Origin: Bacillus sp. FJAT-45350
GTDB lineage: Bacteria > Bacillota > Bacilli > Bacillales > NISU01
DNA: 64,000 nucleotides
Direction of reading: 5' to 3'
NCBI RefSeq assembly: GCF_002335805.1
Contig: NZ_NISU01000001.1
Location: forward strand, 876,079-940,078
The notes beneath the pieces are model-generated. The model was not told the origin of the DNA. It did no database searches and saw nothing but the letters and a program-made list of their open reading frames with translations. This document shows positions 8,679 through 17,516 of this stretch, piece by piece. The translations under genes were made by a program, and so were the position numbers. Each line of letters starts with the position of its first letter. The stretch's first letter is position 1.

Positions 8679-9836
8679 TTGAATAAATTGAAGAAAGTTC
8701 TTTATTCTATTCTTGGTATTACTATATTATTTAGTATTGTTCTTTATATCGCTGTTGATAGTTGGGCGACTACTAATAATGGCAAGCTTCCCCCAAAGAC
8801 AGCCGTATTGTTACATGCAGTAAATAATAATCTTGTTGCGTTAGATATTGAAATACCGAGTTTTATTAGTTCAAAAAGCGGCAAATCAACAATTGTGCGT
8901 GAAAACTTAACAATTCCAGTTTCAGATGGTACTGAAATTCCAGCAAGAATACATCGCCCTAAAGGTGAAGGGCCATACCCAATTATTCTCTATTATCATG
9001 GTGGTGCTTTTATGGAAGGGTATGGGAATATAGATACACATGATAATATTACTCGCTTTTTAGCGAAACAAACAAAAAGCGTTGTCATTTCAGTTGGTTA
9101 TCGTTTAGCACCTGAGCATGTGTTTCCAACTGCTATAGAGGATAGTTATGATGCACTACATTGGGCATATGAAAATGGTGAATCAATTCATGGGGATACA
9201 AGCAAAATTGCTGTTGTAGGAGATAGTTCTGGAGGGAATATAGCCACTGTTGTTTCAGCTATGGCAAGAGACCGAAATGGTCCTGATTTAATGGCACAAG
9301 TGCTTTTTTATCCATTAACAACATTTGATGATGTCGAATTAGAATCTAGAAATTTATACGACAGTGGTTACTATTTACTATCCAGACGTGTGATGGAAAT
9401 TGCTAGGGAGAAGTATACACCGGAAGAAACAATGTGGCTAAGTCCATATACGTCACCTTTGCTTTCTGAAGACCTAACAAATTTACCTCCTGCATATATT
9501 GTTACAGCTGAATTTGACCCGTTAAGAGACGAAGGAGAGGCGTACGCTGAGCGATTAGCTAAATCAGGAGTTCCAGTTAGAGCCGTCCGTTACGAAGGAG
9601 TTATGCATGCTTTTGTTTCATTTTACGAGGTATTGTATTCAGGTAAGCACAGCTTAAAAGAGTCAGTCTCTTTTATAAATGATGCTTTTGCAGATGGGAT
9701 TGAGTATAAACCGTTTGAATTAACAGTAATGGATGTACCGAGAAGTAAAGAAACGTATCGTGATGATTTAGAAGCGTATGCGTTTGCTGCATTTTTACTT
9801 GGGAAAGAAACGTTTTCATTATTTTCTTTTAGGTAA
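8679..9836 (+). CDS. Membrane-anchored alpha/beta hydrolase (HSL family)
   Basis: TTG 8679 is preferred (385 residues), because GAGGGGAG lies 9 bases upstream; the frame is open to an ATG at 8652 without a site. An N-terminal hydrophobic helix suggests an anchor. The catalytic domain has the hormone-sensitive-lipase signature: oxyanion motif YHGGAF, nucleophile motif GDSSGG, acid in TAEFDPLRDEG and histidine in VMHAFVSFY. It should hydrolyse short-chain esters; the substrate is unknown. About 50 extra C-terminal residues after the catalytic domain have no recognised function. Confidence 0.88.
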   Translation: MNKLKKVLYSILGITILFSIVLYIAVDSWATTNNGKLPPKTAVLLHAVNNNLVALDIEIPSFISSKSGKSTIVRENLTIPVSDGTEIPARIHRPKGEGPYPIILYYHGGAFMEGYGNIDTHDNITRFLAKQTKSVVISVGYRLAPEHVFPTAIEDSYDALHWAYENGESIHGDTSKIAVVGDSSGGNIATVVSAMARDRNGPDLMAQVLFYPLTTFDDVELESRNLYDSGYYLLSRRVMEIAREKYTPEETMWLSPYTSPLLSEDLTNLPPAYIVTAEFDPLRDEGEAYAERLAKSGVPVRAVRYEGVMHAFVSFYEVLYSGKHSLKESVSFINDAFADGIEYKPFELTVMDVPRSKETYRDDLEAYAFAAFLLGKETFSLFSFR

Positions 9837-9857
9837 GTAGTGTAAATTATATATGCT

Positions 9858-9894
9858 CCTACTGAAAAAGTATGGTTTTCACTTTTTCAGTGGG
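9858..9894 (+). terminator. Possible terminator hairpin without T run
   Basis: Fourteen-base arms (CCTACTGAAAAAGT and ACTTTTTCAGTGGG) shortly after the hydrolase gene. No poly-T tail follows, so it may serve as an RNA-stabilising hairpin instead. Confidence 0.45.
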
Positions 9895-10021
9895 ATTATC
9901 ATATACAGGGTGATTGGTTCGAAAAATATCAAAGATTTGTCACATTTATACCGAAACTAATGTTAAAACCTATGATACTATGATTATAGTATAAACTACA
10001 TTTATCAAGGGGGAAGTTTAC

Positions 10022-10129
10022 ATGGGTTTACTTGAGTTAAGTGCAATTATCGGATTTTCAGGGTTAGCAATGTCAATTGCAATCGTTATGTCTATTTATT
10101 TATACAAGTTCTCAGATAAAGCTGAGTAA
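10022..10129 (+). CDS. 35-residue single-pass membrane protein
   Basis: A very small ORF with AAGGGGGAAG upstream of ATG 10022 and an intrinsic terminator directly downstream. It encodes one hydrophobic helix (IIGFSGLAMSIAIVMSIYLY) followed by a charged KFSDKAE tail. The combination of a strong ribosome site, own hairpin and hydrophobic segment supports a real gene. Such microproteins often bind larger membrane complexes, but I have no partner to name. Confidence 0.7.
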   Translation: MGLLELSAIIGFSGLAMSIAIVMSIYLYKFSDKAE

Positions 10130-10142
10130 TATATAGTAGGAC

Positions 10143-10177
10143 AAGCCTTTCCGCCAATTGGAGGGGCTTTTTATTTT
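10143..10177 (+). terminator. Intrinsic terminator
   Basis: Stem AAGCCTTTCC with GGAGGGGCTT (two G-T pairs), followed by a T-rich run to 10180. Ends the 35-residue ORF transcript. Confidence 0.8.
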
Positions 10178-10255
10178 TTTAACAAATTAATTAACTTTCT
10201 TCGCATTTTTATAAGTAGGGTGACTATACTATAAAAAAGTGAAGGGGGAATTGAG

Positions 10256-10408
10256 TTGGTAGTTGAGGGACATAAAACATTTCATACATCAGAGTGTGAC
10301 TTCTGCTCAATTGACGTAACAGAATCTATTACTGAGCCGTTAAGTGATAAATCGAAAGAATTTTATAAGTCAATCGCAGAAATGATAGTCGATAGTTATC
10401 AAAGCTAA
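10256..10408 (+). CDS. 50-residue protein with CxxC motif
   Basis: TTG 10256 is preceded by AAGGGGG at suitable spacing. The 50-residue product is soluble and polar with one CDFC motif near residue 15, and ends MIVDSYQS. A perfect 11-bp hairpin follows at once. A metal or redox role is possible from the cysteine pair but is inference only. No family recognised. Confidence 0.6.
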   Translation: MVVEGHKTFHTSECDFCSIDVTESITEPLSDKSKEFYKSIAEMIVDSYQS

Positions 10409-10411
10409 AAA

Positions 10412-10446
10412 GGATGTCACAGAGTATCATAAAAACTGTGACATCC
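10412..10446 (+). terminator. Hairpin after the CxxC ORF
   Basis: Eleven-pair perfect stem GGATGTCACAG with CTGTGACATCC. It is followed by A residues, so termination efficiency is unclear on the plus strand. Confidence 0.6.
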
Positions 10447-10453
10447 AGAAAAA

Positions 10454-10490
10454 AACAATCACCTTATGTACAAATCATAAGGTGATTGTT
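10454..10490 (-). terminator. Intrinsic terminator of ampS
   Basis: Fifteen-pair perfect stem (AACAATCACCTTATG with its complement); on the minus strand it is followed by a run of T residues, just after the ampS stop. Confidence 0.85.
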
Positions 10491-10505
10491 TTGATTAGTT
10501 TTGAT

Positions 10506-11738
10506 TTATATTGACCAGTTCCCATTACGGAAAAGTGGTTCAGCGGTTCCATCCGCTAAGATACCATCAATATTCATTTCAGCAGAGCCAATCATGAAAT
10601 CAACGTGAGTAATACTTGTGTTAATGCCTTCTTTCTTTAATTCATCTTTACTCATTGTCTTTCCACCTTCAATGCAGAATGCATAAGCATTTCCGATTGC
10701 TAAGTGATTAGATGCATTTTCATCAAAAAGCGTATTATAAAAAATAATATTTGAGTTTGAAATAGGCGAGTTATGAGGAACTAACGCGACTTCTCCTAAA
10801 TAATGAGAGCCTTCATCCGTTTCAATTAAACGCTTTAATGTTTCAAAACCTTCTTCAGCACTAAAATCAACAACTTTTCCATCTTTAAATGTTAGGCTAA
10901 AGTTTTCAATGACGTTTCCACCATAATTAAGTGGCTTAGTACTGCTTACTACACCGTTTACCCCTTCTTTTAGGGGAGTCGTAAATACTTCTTCAGTAGG
11001 CATATTAGCTACGAAATGCGTACCCTTTTCATTATCACTACCGCCGCCAGCCCAAATATGTTTTTTCGGTAAGTCGATTGTTAAATCAGTTCCTGGTGCT
11101 TTGTAATGTAATGTTTTGTATTTTTTTTCATTTAAGAAATTAACTTTTTCTGATAGTACCTTACTATGTTCTGTCCATTCATTTACAGGGTCTGCCTTAT
11201 CGACTCTTGTTGCTTGGAAAATGGCTTTCCATAAATTCTCTACTTGTTCTTCTTCAGGAGCATTAGGGAATACTTTTGCTGCCCATTCTTTTGTAGGTAC
11301 GGAAAGGACGGTCCAGCTTACTTTATCTGCTTGGATAAATGAACGGAAGCCTTCCATAGCTTCTCCTTGTGTTTTATTCGCTGTTGAAATTCGCTCAGGA
11401 TCTACACCTTTTAATAAGTCTGGGTTAGAAGCCGAAATGCTAAGAAAAGCAGCTCCTTGTTCAGCTAATTCTTCGTATCCCTTCGCTTTCCATTGTGGAA
11501 ACTCCTTGAATGCGTCAAAAGGGGCATTTTCATATTTAATAAGAGCAAGTTGCTCATCGTTCCATTCCACATGGACGTTTTTAGCACCAGCTTCATACGC
11601 TTTTTTTGCTACTTTTCGTACAAAATCAACTGCAGCCAAAGGAGCATTTACAACTAACGTTTGGTCTTTTTGAATATTTACGCCTACCTTAACAGCAAGC
11701 TCAGCATATTTTTCAAGATTTTGTTCAAATTGGCTCAT
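10506..11738 (-). CDS. ampS: Aminopeptidase, peptidase family M29
   Basis: A 410-residue protein matching AmpS / thermophilic aminopeptidase II over its full length: start MSQFEQNLEKYAELAVKVGV, then the conserved WNDEQ segment, SNPDLLKGVDPERI, the cobalt/zinc-binding C-terminal part with NMPTEEVFTTP, the PLNYGGNVIENFSL strand and GNAYAFCIEGG, HVDFMIGS, TAEPLFRNGNW. Family members are cytoplasmic metalloaminopeptidases that remove N-terminal residues from peptides. ATG 11738 is preceded by a GAGAGGG-type site. It is monocistronic. Confidence 0.95.
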   Translation of the reverse strand: MSQFEQNLEKYAELAVKVGVNIQKDQTLVVNAPLAAVDFVRKVAKKAYEAGAKNVHVEWNDEQLALIKYENAPFDAFKEFPQWKAKGYEELAEQGAAFLSISASNPDLLKGVDPERISTANKTQGEAMEGFRSFIQADKVSWTVLSVPTKEWAAKVFPNAPEEEQVENLWKAIFQATRVDKADPVNEWTEHSKVLSEKVNFLNEKKYKTLHYKAPGTDLTIDLPKKHIWAGGGSDNEKGTHFVANMPTEEVFTTPLKEGVNGVVSSTKPLNYGGNVIENFSLTFKDGKVVDFSAEEGFETLKRLIETDEGSHYLGEVALVPHNSPISNSNIIFYNTLFDENASNHLAIGNAYAFCIEGGKTMSKDELKKEGINTSITHVDFMIGSAEMNIDGILADGTAEPLFRNGNWSI

Positions 11739-11895
11739 TACTTTCCCTCTCTCTATGTATCAGATTTTCCTGTTTATTTTAACAGTTTTGTCCATGTAAC
11801 AAAAATGATAGCCTTCTATATAATGTTAATCAGAGCTTTTTTATGAATTGAAAATGAACAGGTGAAAGGAAAATAACACCTGTCCACTTAAATAA

Positions 11896-12135
11896 TTAAT
11901 TACGTCCTTGTGAGACGTATCTAATCTCATCTTCTACCACACCACATGCACCACATTGAACTTTAAGCTCTGGACCACGGTAAGGTAAATGAAAGGGGTC
12001 TAATTGTTTGTTCGAATAGTCTTCAACAACTTCACCAGTTTGTGGGTTTAACTTTACCGAGGAAGCCTGTTGTTGAATAATATTAAATCTTGTTCGGTTA
12101 GTTTTGCAGTTAGGGCAGCAATAAGCTCCAGCCAT
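11896..12135 (-). CDS. Zinc-ribbon protein, unknown function
   Basis: A 79-residue protein with two CxxC knuckles: CPNC near residue 7 and CGAC near residue 62, the spacing expected for a small zinc ribbon. Between them is a linker with QASSVKLNPQTGEVVEDY. AGGAGG precedes the ATG. The family appears to be a conserved small Bacillaceae protein; I cannot give a function. Confidence 0.75.
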   Translation of the reverse strand: MAGAYCCPNCKTNRTRFNIIQQQASSVKLNPQTGEVVEDYSNKQLDPFHLPYRGPELKVQCGACGVVEDEIRYVSQGRN

Positions 12136-12240
12136 TTCAAAACACCTCCTTATTTTAGTGTATACAGTTATAGGGGTAGTTTATCCTTTGTGAATTAGAC
12201 AAATTCCCTTGCCCATATAAATAATTGAGGAGGGGTTACT

Positions 12241-12378
12241 ATGATTAAAGGACTTGATTTGCAACTTGTCGGATTTTTAACCGTTTCACTCATAAGAGAA
12301 TATATGTTTATAAAGCAATTACCACAAGTTTATTACTGGGATAAGATTCAAGATAATGAGGATGTAAAAGGTGGGTAA
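12241..12378 (+). CDS. 45-residue small protein
   Basis: ATG 12241 follows GAGGAGGGG at good spacing. The product has a hydrophobic first half (LDLQLVGFLTVSLI) and a polar, tyrosine-containing second half (QVYYWDKIQDNED). It may be a peripheral or single-pass membrane microprotein. No family recognised; support comes from the ribosome site and length only. Confidence 0.5.
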   Translation: MIKGLDLQLVGFLTVSLIREYMFIKQLPQVYYWDKIQDNEDVKGG

Positions 12379-12508
12379 ACGATTGTAAAGTATACAACAA
12401 AGCAAAGTACCCGTTTTGTTGTATATTTTTTAAAAATAATGTGTACAAGTCTCATCGAATGGGTACTGAAAAGTAATGAAGAAATTAGAGATATAGGAGG
12501 TCTTTTCA

Positions 12509-12655
12509 TTGAAAAAAGCATTATTTTATACAATAACAACTTTGTTTGTAGCAACAATATTAACTGGATGTGTAGATGAGGAGGATGAAGTTAACCCTGG
12601 GTTCCCTGAGTCAGATGAAGCAGAGGAAATGTATGAAGACTTGGGCGATGAGTAA
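12509..12655 (+). CDS. 48-residue small lipoprotein
   Basis: TTG 12509 is preceded by ATAGGAGG at suitable spacing. The first 20 residues (MKKALFYTITTLFVATILTG) form a lipoprotein signal peptide with lipobox LTGC; the mature lipid-anchored peptide is only 28 residues, very acidic (CVDEEDE and EAEEMYEDLGDE). A strong hairpin follows at once. Function unknown. Confidence 0.75.
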   Translation: MKKALFYTITTLFVATILTGCVDEEDEVNPGFPESDEAEEMYEDLGDE

Positions 12656-12660
12656 AAAAA

Positions 12661-12692
12661 GGTCACATAAAAGTACTGACTTTTATGTGACC
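12661..12692. terminator. Bidirectional terminator
   Basis: Fourteen-pair perfect stem (GGTCACATAAAAGT with ACTTTTATGTGACC), flanked by A residues on the left and T residues on the right. It serves the small lipoprotein gene and the leftward HAD gene. Confidence 0.88.
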
Positions 12693-12713
12693 TTTAAGTA
12701 AATATATAAACAT

Positions 12714-13505
12714 TTATTTAAGCTGTTGTAGTAAAGCAGGTAATTCAGTTAATTCCTTGATTTCATAGCTTGGTTGAATATCATCAACAATCTGTTTACC
12801 ATCACGGTTAATCCAAACATTATTCATTCCAATTCGATTAGAACCTAGAATGTCAGTATGGAGATTGTCACCAACCATTATTGATTCTTCTTTTGTAGCA
12901 TCGACTAATGTAAGGACATGCTCAAAGATAGATGGGTCGGGTTTACCTCTACCATATGCACCAGAGACAACAATGTAATCAAAATATGGTACTAGTTCTG
13001 GTGTCATATCTAGCTTTTCATTTTGTAACGAAGGAGAACCATTCGTCAATAATACGAGCTGATAGTCTTTCTTTAGCTCGTCTAAGACTTTGAATGTATC
13101 TTCGTATACGAAAGGACTTTTTCTACGGTTTGCAGGGAATAGCTCTCCTAGCTCAGCACCGTACGCAGGATCATCGATTCCTAACTTCTGTAAACCTATT
13201 GTCCATGCTTCTTTACGATATGTAGGGACAATTTCTTTCATTGCACGGAAGCTTTTATCGATTTTATCAGTAAAGTCTCCCCATAAACCTTCGAATGGGT
13301 TTATACCGATCATTTTCGTAAATTCATATGTTTCATATGATGCGTATAATTCACGTGCTGCTTCTCGAACCGCTTCCTCTAATTCATCGGGGTTTACATC
13401 ATATTTGTCAGTTGCTGCTTGGCAAGTAAGGACAAATGCTTCTTTAACACTTTTCTTATCCCATAATAGTGTATCATCTAAATCAAAAACTACTGCTTTC
13501 ATCAT
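12714..13505 (-). CDS. HAD superfamily hydrolase (YsaA-like)
   Basis: A 263-residue HAD phosphatase. Motif I is [11 protein letters not shown] (nucleophile Asp in DLDDT), motif II is LLTNGSP, the lysine of motif III is in [14 protein letters not shown] and motif IV is [19 protein letters not shown] long helical C1 cap lies between motifs I and II. It resembles B. subtilis YsaA and YjjG-type phosphatases in length and cap; the physiological substrate cannot be told from sequence. Starts MMK, with GGGAG upstream; either Met is possible. Confidence 0.88.
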   Translation of the reverse strand: MMKAVVFDLDDTLLWDKKSVKEAFVLTCQAATDKYDVNPDELEEAVREAARELYASYETYEFTKMIGINPFEGLWGDFTDKIDKSFRAMKEIVPTYRKEAWTIGLQKLGIDDPAYGAELGELFPANRRKSPFVYEDTFKVLDELKKDYQLVLLTNGSPSLQNEKLDMTPELVPYFDYIVVSGAYGRGKPDPSIFEHVLTLVDATKEESIMVGDNLHTDILGSNRIGMNNVWINRDGKQIVDDIQPSYEIKELTELPALLQQLK

Positions 13506-13655
13506 TTTCTCCCATCCTAACTATTCATACTTTTTTGACACTATTTTATCATAATTTACAAGAAGAAAGACGATTTGTTTTAAAAACTTTAGCATGATTA
13601 TGAATCAAATGGAAAAAGTAGTAGTACATATTTTTTCGAATTGGGAGCGGATTGT

Positions 13656-14528
13656 GTGAAAGGTATAAATATAAGTGATCATTTTTTCTCAGAAAAGTGG
13701 ATGAAAATTCTAGAGGAAGTAACTTTTTTTTCTAAGAGAAGCAGATGTGTATGGTATCGTGGACAAAATAATAATGGAGTAGATAATGGTCATTCCTATT
13801 GCCTTGTTTCAAGCTTATTTCGATTCAATTATCCTCTAGAACAAATACTAGAGTGGGAAGAGATAAGCTATAAACGGTTTATGGAAAATGGCTTCGATCT
13901 ACATAAAACAGTAAATCAATGGGAGCTATTATATTTAATGAGGCATTACGGCGTCAAGACGAGATTACTTGATTGGTCGGAATCCTTTGCAGTTGCACTG
14001 TATTTTGCGACAAAGGGTTGGGACGGTGAAAACGAATGCAGTATATGGCTCCTAGATCCACATCGCCTTAATAAAATTTTTCATAACACAACAGAACTAA
14101 TTAGTATGCCGAGGGAAAGCTCATTTTTAGATAAAAGAAATGAATATAAAAAAACCGTTGCATTAAGTCCATATATGAATACGACGAGGAGTGTGTTCCA
14201 AAAGGGCTTTTTTACGATGCAAGGAAACACAAAAGAAGGATTAGAAATTGAAGGGGAACAGATTTTGATGAAGGAAAAAGTATTAAAGCATATAAAACTA
14301 TCCCCTGAAATAAAAAATGACATTGCCATGTTCCTTGAATTAAGTGGTGTAAATAACTTTGCATTGTTCCCGGATTTAGACGGTTTAGCAACCTTTGTAA
14401 ATCAATGGACTACTGAAGACATGATAAAGAAGGAAGTAGATGAGAAGTATCATGAAACTACTTATTATCGTGAGACGGGCGGTGGGGTTAGAGAGTGGTC
14501 TGAAGATGAAGATACGTATAAACTATAG
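13656..14528 (+). CDS. FRG-domain protein
   Basis: GTG 13656 is preferred over TTG 13641 because the GGGAGCGG site lies just before it; about 290 residues. The FRG domain is clear near the N-terminus: VWYRGQNNNG, then SLFRFNY, and LYLMRHYGVKTRLLDWSESF followed by AVALYFAT. The arginine of RGQ, the HYG and the TRLLDW are family hallmarks. FRG domains resemble ADP-ribosyltransferase folds and are frequent in mobile and anti-phage loci, but most remain uncharacterised. The gene stands alone between a HAD gene and glcT. Confidence 0.88.
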   Translation: MKGINISDHFFSEKWMKILEEVTFFSKRSRCVWYRGQNNNGVDNGHSYCLVSSLFRFNYPLEQILEWEEISYKRFMENGFDLHKTVNQWELLYLMRHYGVKTRLLDWSESFAVALYFATKGWDGENECSIWLLDPHRLNKIFHNTTELISMPRESSFLDKRNEYKKTVALSPYMNTTRSVFQKGFFTMQGNTKEGLEIEGEQILMKEKVLKHIKLSPEIKNDIAMFLELSGVNNFALFPDLDGLATFVNQWTTEDMIKKEVDEKYHETTYYRETGGGVREWSEDEDTYKL

Positions 14529-14548
14529 AGCTATTGGATGTGCATACA

Positions 14549-14577
14549 TTGACAGTATAGTATGATTGAGATACTAT
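14549..14577 (+). promoter_or_regulatory. Sigma-A-type promoter of glcT
   Basis: Perfect -35 TTGACA at 14549-14554 and -10 TACTAT at 14572-14577 with a 17-base spacer, about 35 bases before the glcT start. Confidence 0.7.
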
Positions 14578-14616
14578 GTTTTTCTGATGTTTACTTAAGG
14601 GAGGGGTGTTCCCCTT

Positions 14617-15462
14617 ATGAAAAAGGAATTAAAGATAAAGAAGGTATTAAATAATAATGTTGTCATCGCACAGAATTTTTTCAGAAAAGAATCTGTCCTA
14701 ATTGATAAGGGTATTGGATTTGGAAAAAAGGTTGGAGACCCAATAGATGCTTCTGTAGTTGAAAAGATTTTTATATTACAAGACAAGAAAGAGCAAGAGC
14801 AATACAAGAAGTTACTACCTTTTCTAGATGAAGAATTTATTGGATTGATGAACGATATTGTCTACTTTATTCAATCGAAATTGGAAAACGAGGTAGGGGA
14901 GCATATTCATATTGCCCTTTCAGACCATATCGCATTTGCGATGAAACGAATAAAAGAAGGACTTGAACTCCAAAATCCATTTTTATTAGAAACAAAAACG
15001 CTGTATCCAGAAGAATACAGAATTGCTACAGATGTTGTAAAGATGATTAATGAACAAAGTAAGGTCACTCTTCCAGAAGCAGAAATTGGTTTCATTGCAT
15101 TACATATACATAGTGCTACTTCTAGTAAAAGTATTTCTGAAGTAAGCCACCATTCACGGCTAATTCATGAATTAATTACTGTCATTGAAAAAGGACTTTC
15201 TATTACGATTGATAAAGAGAAAATCGATTATTTGAGGTTAGTACGTCACTTAACCTTTACAATTGAACGGGCAAAAACTGAAGAAAAAGTAGATCAATCT
15301 AAAAAATTGTTAGATGTAGTGCAAGAGGAATATCCTCTATGCTATAGTGTTGCATTGAAAGTAATCAACGTTATACAGCAAGGGATAAAGACACCAGTTG
15401 ACGAATCGGAGGCAGTCTACTTAACACTTCATCTGCAAAGGCTTTCAAATAAAAATAAGTAA
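14617..15462 (+). CDS. glcT: Transcription antiterminator GlcT (BglG/LicT family)
   Basis: A 281-residue PTS-controlled antiterminator close to B. subtilis GlcT. An N-terminal RNA-binding CAT domain (about 1-60: KIKKVLNNNVVIAQN, LIDKGIGFGKKVGD) precedes PRD1 (about 70-170, with histidines in EHIHIALSDH and FIALHIHSA) and PRD2 (about 180-281, with RLVRHLTF and LTLHLQRLSN). In its unphosphorylated state GlcT binds a ribonucleic antiterminator to allow ptsG/ptsHI expression; HPr and the glucose EII phosphorylate its PRD histidines. Here no ptsG follows: the next gene is ligD on the other strand. A GGGAGGGG site precedes ATG 14617. Confidence 0.93.
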   Translation: MKKELKIKKVLNNNVVIAQNFFRKESVLIDKGIGFGKKVGDPIDASVVEKIFILQDKKEQEQYKKLLPFLDEEFIGLMNDIVYFIQSKLENEVGEHIHIALSDHIAFAMKRIKEGLELQNPFLLETKTLYPEEYRIATDVVKMINEQSKVTLPEAEIGFIALHIHSATSSKSISEVSHHSRLIHELITVIEKGLSITIDKEKIDYLRLVRHLTFTIERAKTEEKVDQSKKLLDVVQEEYPLCYSVALKVINVIQQGIKTPVDESEAVYLTLHLQRLSNKNK

Positions 15463-15558
15463 GTCAAACAATTGAAGTGAAGAACGAAAAGATTGGGATA
15501 GTGTAAGAGGACTGCCTTAGTAGGTACTAGGTTCTTAAGACAGCCTCTCAATCGATAA

Positions 15559-17397
15559 TTATTTTTTTGAAAGAAACTCTAGAATTGGTTTGAAGGGCTG
15601 TCTTTCTTTTTCCAGAAAGTACGTGGACAATGGACAGCCTCTTTCTTCAATTCGTTTTAAAATACTAGTGATTGGAAATCGTTCAGGGCGAAGATCCTCA
15701 TTCACTTCCTCCCAAAACAATGGAGTTGCTACTAAAGCTTCCTTGTTTCCCCTAGCAGAATAAGGAGAAATAATGGTTTTTCCTTCACCGTGTTGAATGT
15801 AATCAATATACAAGCGATTTCCACGCTTCTTTTTCAAACGTTCAGTTGTAAATAAATCAGGTTCTTTAGAAATTAAGTAATCTGCAACAAAGCTTGTGAA
15901 TTTTCTTGTGTCGTCAAACGAAAACTCATTTTCAGGAAGAGGTAAATAAACCTGAATTCCTTTATTTCCTGATGTTTTTACGAAAGAGGAAAGGTTTAAT
16001 CCATCAACGACTTCTTTTATTAGTTGGGCTGCTCTGACAGCATATGAAAATTCTTTTCTAGATGGTGGATCAAGGTCAAAGACAATTTCAGATGGTCCCT
16101 TTGAATATCTCGTTTGAAAGGGTATATGAAATTCAATAGCAGCTTGGTTACCTAGCCACAGTAATGTTTCAATAGTATTAGTGACAATATAATCTATATC
16201 ATCTGATTGCTCAGTTTCTACAAATTCAGGGGCGTAATCAGGGCAATTTTTTTGATAAAATGCTTCTTTATCTATCCCATTTGGATATCGAATAACAGTT
16301 AGTAGCCTCTCTTTTAAAAACGGCATCATATAGGGTGATACTTGCTGTAGATAGGAAAGGTAGTCTTGTTTTGACCAATTAATTGAGCTCCATAATATTT
16401 TTTGTGGATTCGTTACTGTTACTTCTTCATGAATAATTGGTTTCAAATCAAGAAGGAGCTTATCCCACGTACAATCTTCTGCAGTAAGGTCAAATCGAAA
16501 TTGTTCAAAAAAAGGTTCCCTTAGTTGCCCTTGATATAGTTCTAAGCATTTTATGTCTACACAAATGCCAGCGGGTATTTCAATATATTCTTTCCTCGTT
16601 TGGACTTCATTTTTTCTTATAATATCAAGAAGAACTTTTCGTTCTGTTTCCTTCAAACCATGCTTAAATAAGCCGATTTCAACTTCTTTATTATGTTGGT
16701 AAACGGCTACATGAAAGAAACCATTTTTTGTATCATAACCCGTAATAAAGCAGGTAATTTTTTTATAATTTTTAAGTTTGAGCCATTGTTGTGTTCGTTT
16801 CCCTTTTTCCCATGTACTATCTTTTTGTTTAGCTAGTAAACCTTCCCCATCATGCTTTTTCACTTTTTTCCATATGTCTTCATAGTTAGGATAAGAATTT
16901 ATATATTGTAAGGTTTGTGTTGTTGAAGTATCAACTTTTGTTGTGTTTAGATTATTATCTTCAAACCAATCCTTTAACCTCTTCTTTCTAATACTATATG
17001 GTTCACCTGTTATCGTGTCTCCTTTAATTGTTAGTAAATCGAATAGGAGTAAGTGACAAGGTTTCTCCTTTGTCATTTGTAGAATGGTTTCTTTTTTACG
17101 TAAACGTCCACGCTTTTGCATGATTTCAAAGCTACTCTTAAAGCTATTTTCTAGTTGAACTATTTCACCGTCACAAAGTAAAGGCAGTGTGGCTTGAATG
17201 GTTGGTTGTATTGAATGACAAAAGGAAATGACTTCTGGGAATTGTTCATTTAAGCTACGACCATTGCGGCTAATTAATTGAATTTCTTCGTTTGTCCAGT
17301 GTAATAAACAGCGATAACCATCGTATTTTACTTCATATAACCAGTTGTCCCCTTTAGGCTTTTCAGTAGATAGGGTTGGTAACATCGGCTTCAACAT
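15559..17397 (-). CDS. ligD: Bacterial NHEJ DNA ligase LigD (ligase plus polymerase domains)
   Basis: A 612-residue two-domain protein in the Bacillus order. The ATP-dependent ligase comes first: nucleotidyl lysine Lys24 in EVKYDGYR, then CDGEIV, LLFDLL and the DGEGLLAK and WLKLKN motifs, with an OB-fold to about residue 300. The archaeo-eukaryotic-primase-like polymerase domain follows from about residue 320 (PQKILW), with the metal-binding FDLDPPS and KTSGNKGIQVYLPL motifs. The phosphoesterase domain of mycobacterial LigD is absent, as in B. subtilis YkoU. It seals double-strand breaks held by Ku, mainly in spores. The divergent ku gene lies 119 bases away. Confidence 0.96.
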   Translation of the reverse strand: MLKPMLPTLSTEKPKGDNWLYEVKYDGYRCLLHWTNEEIQLISRNGRSLNEQFPEVISFCHSIQPTIQATLPLLCDGEIVQLENSFKSSFEIMQKRGRLRKKETILQMTKEKPCHLLLFDLLTIKGDTITGEPYSIRKKRLKDWFEDNNLNTTKVDTSTTQTLQYINSYPNYEDIWKKVKKHDGEGLLAKQKDSTWEKGKRTQQWLKLKNYKKITCFITGYDTKNGFFHVAVYQHNKEVEIGLFKHGLKETERKVLLDIIRKNEVQTRKEYIEIPAGICVDIKCLELYQGQLREPFFEQFRFDLTAEDCTWDKLLLDLKPIIHEEVTVTNPQKILWSSINWSKQDYLSYLQQVSPYMMPFLKERLLTVIRYPNGIDKEAFYQKNCPDYAPEFVETEQSDDIDYIVTNTIETLLWLGNQAAIEFHIPFQTRYSKGPSEIVFDLDPPSRKEFSYAVRAAQLIKEVVDGLNLSSFVKTSGNKGIQVYLPLPENEFSFDDTRKFTSFVADYLISKEPDLFTTERLKKKRGNRLYIDYIQHGEGKTIISPYSARGNKEALVATPLFWEEVNEDLRPERFPITSILKRIEERGCPLSTYFLEKERQPFKPILEFLSKK

Positions 17398-17516
17398 TTA
17401 CTTCAGACCTTTCATTCATTTATCTGCCTTTAGCATTCCCAAATAAGTAGGATTAGTATAAAAAGCAGCTTTGATTATCAAATTAAGGTATATACCATAA
17501 TGAAAAAGGTGATTTC

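Noticed and set aside
11116-11673. 185-codon open frame opposite ampS
   Set aside because: It lies wholly inside ampS on the other strand, has no ribosome site or recognisable domain, and its composition follows the complementary gene.
17398-17516. Sigma-G promoter between ligD and ku
   Set aside because: The expected forespore control is known in B. subtilis, but the motifs here match the consensus too poorly to call.
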